The notes under the pieces: model-generated
Databases searched by the model: none
The model's input: only the letters and a program-made list of their open reading frames with translations
What the model was told of the DNA's origin: nothing
Assembly: GCA_963811805.1 (NCBI GenBank)
Contig: CAWESU010000001.1
Location: forward strand, 1,178,001 to 1,242,000
Source of the DNA: DAHUXN01 sp963811805
Lineage (GTDB): Bacteria > Acidobacteriota > Terriglobia > Acidiferrales > UBA7541
Length of the DNA stretch: 64,000 nt
Reading direction: 5' to 3'
Shown: one piece after another, positions 61,410 to 64,000 of the stretch
Position numbering within the stretch: position 1 is the first letter of the stretch
Layout: every line of letters begins with the position of its first letter
Position numbers and translations under genes: made by a program

Positions 61410-61910
61410 TTACCACTTGCGGCCGAAACCGATCAGCAGCGCGCCGCCGGTAAGCAGCAGAACAATGGTCGCCGGTTCCGGAGTTGAGGACACCAAGACA
61501 TTCGGATTCGCGCCGGTGAATCCCATCGCCGCGAACGAGAAATCTTCACCAGGAGCGATGGATCCACCGCCCATGAAGACGAAGTCTTCCGTGAGCAACT
61601 TGGTCACGGAATTATAGGAGACATCCTGGACACCACAGGTTGAAAAAATGTCACTCGAGCACGTGTTCAAACCCGTCGGAAGAGGAACCTGAAATTGCAC
61701 GGTAATTTGGGTAATGGCGACGCTAAGCACGTTTTCGAAGGTCACATCGGCGGCACCCCCAACGAGCGTCACGTCAAACATTCCAGTGAAGGGCGTTGCG
61801 TCGTGAGGGGAGCCGTTGATGATGACCGAGGGATCAACCGGCGTGGCGCTGGCGAATCCGGCCGGAATCATCAAAGCAACCGCAAGTAAGAGCAGGGACC
61901 GTAATTTCAT
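61410..61910 (-). CDS. PEP-CTERM sorting-domain protein, 166 aa
   Basis: The signal peptide (SLLLLAVALMIPAGFASATP) is followed by a beta-rich mature part. The C-terminus is STPEPATIVLLLTGGALLIG ending GFGRKW, the tripartite PEP-CTERM signal (PEP motif, helix, basic end). It is recognised by an EpsH/XrtA-type exosortase and links the protein to exopolysaccharide or surface export. No exosortase gene is in this window. AAGGAG lies before the ATG at 61910. Confidence 0.82.
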   Translation of the reverse strand: MKLRSLLLLAVALMIPAGFASATPVDPSVIINGSPHDATPFTGMFDVTLVGGAADVTFENVLSVAITQITVQFQVPLPTGLNTCSSDIFSTCGVQDVSYNSVTKLLTEDFVFMGGGSIAPGEDFSFAAMGFTGANPNVLVSSTPEPATIVLLLTGGALLIGFGRKW

Positions 61911-62152
61911 GGCATCTCCTTGGACGCACAACCGGTGCTTGGTTACACGAGCACGTAATAGTCCAATGTTACTGCGATATTGCATGTATAAGACCTGTGC
62001 CATCAATGGATTACAGTTTGCCCATTTCCAGGGTCCGGCCAAGAATGCAAATAATTTCGTCTTATGTGCAAACCGGTCTGCATAGAACCCTGTAGCGAAT
62101 TGGAACAGCTTTGGTAGAATTTCGGTGCTGAGAAACTGTCCTGGACGGCGGA

Positions 62153-62449
62153 GTGCCTGAAGCGAAGCTCGCCAAACTGTTCTACGTTGCCGGTTTAGTC
62201 CAAGGCGTTGGCTATCGATACTTCGCGCAGCGAGTTTCAGTACGAATAGGCCTAACCGGCTACGTCAAGAATCTTCGCGATGGCCGTGTGGAAGTTTACG
62301 CCATCGGTTCCGTTTCTCAGCTTGCTGCGCTCCAGCGCGAACTCAAACGCGGGCCGCAGGGCGCTTCGGTCAGCGAAGTGTTTGACGAAGAGGCCGCTGT
62401 CGAGGATAAATACGCGCACAATTTTTCAATTGAGCATGATGCCTGGTGA
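62153..62449 (+). CDS. acyP: Acylphosphatase
   Basis: The family motifs are FYVAGLVQGVGYRYFAQRVS (with catalytic Arg) and LTGYVKNLRDGRVEVYAIG (with catalytic Asn). Length of 98 is typical. It hydrolyses acyl-phosphate bonds. The start is a GTG. The apt gene begins 15 bases after its stop, so the two are probably one transcript. Confidence 0.87.
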   Translation: MPEAKLAKLFYVAGLVQGVGYRYFAQRVSVRIGLTGYVKNLRDGRVEVYAIGSVSQLAALQRELKRGPQGASVSEVFDEEAAVEDKYAHNFSIEHDAW

Positions 62450-62464
62450 AAGGAAATCCGCCGA

Positions 62465-62986
62465 ATGGATGAACTCAAGAAACTGATTCGCGAAGTGCCC
62501 GATTATCCGAAGCCCGGGATTCTCTTCTACGATTTGACCACCCTTTTGCAGGACAAAAAAGGCTTCCACACGCTGATCGAAAACCTGTGTAGCAAATTTG
62601 TCGGCAAACACATCGACGTGGTCGCCGGCATCGAAGCGCGCGGCTTCATTTTCGCTCCGGCTCTGGCTTACCGCCTCGGCGCCGGATTTGTTCCGGTCCG
62701 CAAGCCCAACAAACTTCCCTGGAAAACCGAGCAAGTGACCTATCAGCTCGAATACGGAACGGATAAGCTCGAAATCCATCAAGATGCCGTCAAGCGCGGT
62801 GAACGTGTCCTGGTCTGTGACGATTTGCTCGCGACCGGTGGCACCGCTGCAGCCGCCGTAAAACTCATCCGCTGCTTGGGTGGAGAAGTAGCCGGCGCGG
62901 CCTTCGCCGTCGAGCTGAGCTTCTTGAAGGGTCGCGAAAAGCTCAACGGCACAGAAGTTTTCTCTTTGATCCAATACGACAAGTAG
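62465..62986 (+). CDS. apt: Adenine phosphoribosyltransferase
   Basis: The PRPP-binding motif is VLVCDDLLATGGTAAAAVKL. IREVPDYPKPGILFYDLTTL and VAGIEARGFIFAPALAYRLG are specific to Apt. Length of 173 fits. It salvages adenine to AMP using PRPP. It is downstream of acyP. Confidence 0.93.
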   Translation: MDELKKLIREVPDYPKPGILFYDLTTLLQDKKGFHTLIENLCSKFVGKHIDVVAGIEARGFIFAPALAYRLGAGFVPVRKPNKLPWKTEQVTYQLEYGTDKLEIHQDAVKRGERVLVCDDLLATGGTAAAAVKLIRCLGGEVAGAAFAVELSFLKGREKLNGTEVFSLIQYDK

Positions 62987-62997
62987 GCCGGCGTCTC

Positions 62998-63729
62998 CTA
63001 TTGCGCGGCATTCTTGCGCTGCCGGACCGCTTCAAACAGCACAATGCCCGCGGCCACGGAAACGTTCAGCGAACCCACCGGGCCGCTCGTCGGGATCGAA
63101 ACCACGAAGTCGCAGTGTTTGCGCACCAGCTCGTGCAAGCCCGCGCCTTCGTTGCCCATGACGATCGCGATCCGGCCTTTGTAGTCCACTTCGGTGTGGC
63201 TTTTCTCCGCGCGTTCATCCAGACCAATCACCCAGAAGTTCGCTTCCTTCAGTTGCTCGACGGCCCGGGCCAGATTCTTCACCCGCGCCACCGGCAGATG
63301 GGCCAGCGCTCCTGCTGACACGCGCGCCACCGTGTCGCTCAGCCCGGCGGCGCGGCGCTCGGGAATCACAATGCCCGCCGCGCCGGCCGCTAAAGCCGTC
63401 CGCACGATGGCTCCAAGGTTGTGCGGGTCTTCAACGCCGTCCAGGAGCACGAGCAGTTGGCTCTCACCCGCGTCGGCCAGGAGATCTTCCAGTTCGACCG
63501 CGGCACTCGAGGCAGCGAAAGCGATGATTCCCTGATGCCGTTCTGACCCGCTTGCGCGATCCAGTTGTATCCGCTCTTCAAAGCGCACCGGAACGCCGCG
63601 CGACCGGGCCAAATCCAGAACTTTCTGAATGCGGCTGCCGCCTTGTCCGCGCGCCACCAGTATCCGGTCGAGCGGCCGCCCGGCGACCAACGCCTCTTCC
63701 ACCGCGTGGATCCCAGCCAGATGGTTCAT
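62998..63729 (-). CDS. rlmB: RlmB-type 23S rRNA 2'-O-ribose methyltransferase (TrmH family)
   Basis: The N-terminal substrate-binding domain starts HLAGIHAVEEALVAGRPLDR. The SpoU/TrmH catalytic part has LLDGVEDPHNLGAIVRTALA (motif 1), RIAIVMGNEGAGLHELVRKH (motif 2) and IPTSGPVGSLNVSVAAGIVL (motif 3). All knot residues are present. It should methylate G2251 or a nearby ribose of 23S rRNA. The start lies 2 bases from the stop of the upstream aminoacyl-tRNA-synthetase-like gene. Confidence 0.9.
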   Translation of the reverse strand: MNHLAGIHAVEEALVAGRPLDRILVARGQGGSRIQKVLDLARSRGVPVRFEERIQLDRASGSERHQGIIAFAASSAAVELEDLLADAGESQLLVLLDGVEDPHNLGAIVRTALAAGAAGIVIPERRAAGLSDTVARVSAGALAHLPVARVKNLARAVEQLKEANFWVIGLDERAEKSHTEVDYKGRIAIVMGNEGAGLHELVRKHCDFVVSIPTSGPVGSLNVSVAAGIVLFEAVRQRKNAAQ

Positions 63730-63731
63730 GG

Positions 63732-64000
63732 TTAGCTGACCGCCGCGCAGAATTCCAGCATGCGCTCGTGCGTGCCTTTCACGCGTGTCGCGAACGGAAG
63801 CTTCGCCGCGCGATCCAGCAGCAGAATCACGCGATCCAGCTCGCCTTCTCCGGTGCGTCCCGCAAGCGCCAGCCGCAGCGGATAGAAGATCATGCGCCCG
63901 TGCGAACCGAAAATCGCCTTCAGCGCGCCGACGATTTCGCGGAAGCGCTCGGACTCGATTTCGCCGCCCTCCAGCACGCGATTCGCAAGCTCGCGAATCA
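63732..64000 (-). CDS. C-terminal part of a glutamyl-tRNA synthetase-like gene (cut by right edge)
   Basis: The frame is open to the edge. IRELANRVLEGGEIESERFR, FGSHGRMIFYPLRLALAGRT and ELDRVILLLDRAAKL resemble the anticodon-binding end of class I GltX proteins, where GK-L-HPLR-ALTG is conserved. The catalytic half lies beyond the window, so GltX or a shorter relative cannot be told apart. rlmB follows 2 bases after the stop. Confidence 0.6.
   Translation of the reverse strand, partial: IRELANRVLEGGEIESERFREIVGALKAIFGSHGRMIFYPLRLALAGRTGEGELDRVILLLDRAAKLPFATRVKGTHERMLEFCAAVS

Overview
The window looks like a chromosomal segment of an Acidobacteriota bacterium. This is inferred from gene content, not from an rRNA or other marker. 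The pointers are a very large TonB-dependent receptor with an N-terminal carboxypeptidase-like domain, a zinc-ribbon/kinase/TPR protein, a winged-helix regulator paired with a membrane protein, PilZ proteins, a PEP-CTERM protein, and a Gram-negative outer-membrane assembly operon. No tRNA, rRNA or CRISPR array was recognised.

Bases 1 to about 23,650 form an accessory region: short hypothetical genes, broken genes, an IS256-family element and several defence-type genes. Three degenerate direct copies of a roughly 100-base sequence (about 2.5, 13.1 and 23.4 kb) divide it into a left block and two blocks of about 10.5 and 10.3 kb. A stretch resembling a tRNA/tmRNA 3' end lies just after the third copy, so the region reads as a layered genomic island ending near 23.6 kb. 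The left block has a minus-strand cassette of two TIR-like proteins around a small membrane protein. The middle block has a mercury-type operon (MerR regulator, small thioredoxin-like protein, MerT-like transporter, Cys-rich membrane protein). Its transporter reads through an in-frame TGA into a thioredoxin-like domain. The TGA stands where the first Cys of a C-P-T-C motif would be and is followed at once by a SECIS-like hairpin, so it is a candidate selenoprotein of 289 residues. The same block holds an XRE regulator, an M50-like membrane protein, an NHL-repeat lipoprotein, a DoxX/MauE protein, a frameshifted ICMT-like gene and a cupin. The right block has a convergent type II restriction-modification pair, a TM0106-like RecB nuclease, the IS256 element next to a truncated GHKL ATPase, a DUF4062 (TIR-like) gene coupled to a GIY-YIG nuclease, and a protein with a PD-ExT nuclease-like C-terminus.

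From about 23.7 kb onward the content is housekeeping or lineage-typical. 23.7-31.1 kb: small zinc ribbon, Nudix hydrolase, isoprenyl transferase, winged-helix regulator pair, DinB-like protein, glycosyltransferase, Pcm repair enzyme and a kynureninase-like PLP enzyme. 31.4-34.7 kb: a glycine-rich secreted protein, a strong terminator and modABC for molybdate uptake behind a leader with two hairpins. 34.8-42.4 kb: a tightly overlapping operon bamA-like, surA-like, tamB-like for outer-membrane assembly. 42.5-48.5 kb: a ThiF/MoeB-type E1-like enzyme, a class A beta-lactamase-like hydrolase and the TonB-dependent receptor behind a 20-base palindrome.

48.8-55.1 kb holds yebC, ruvC and an envelope cassette of lipoprotein, FtsX-like permease, ABC ATPase, small membrane protein and LolA-like protein. 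55.1-64 kb holds ada, a PilZ protein, a HAD phosphatase, a secreted protein, the zinc-ribbon kinase/TPR protein, a PEP-CTERM protein, acyP, apt, rlmB and the 3' end of a glutamyl-tRNA synthetase-like gene running off the right edge.
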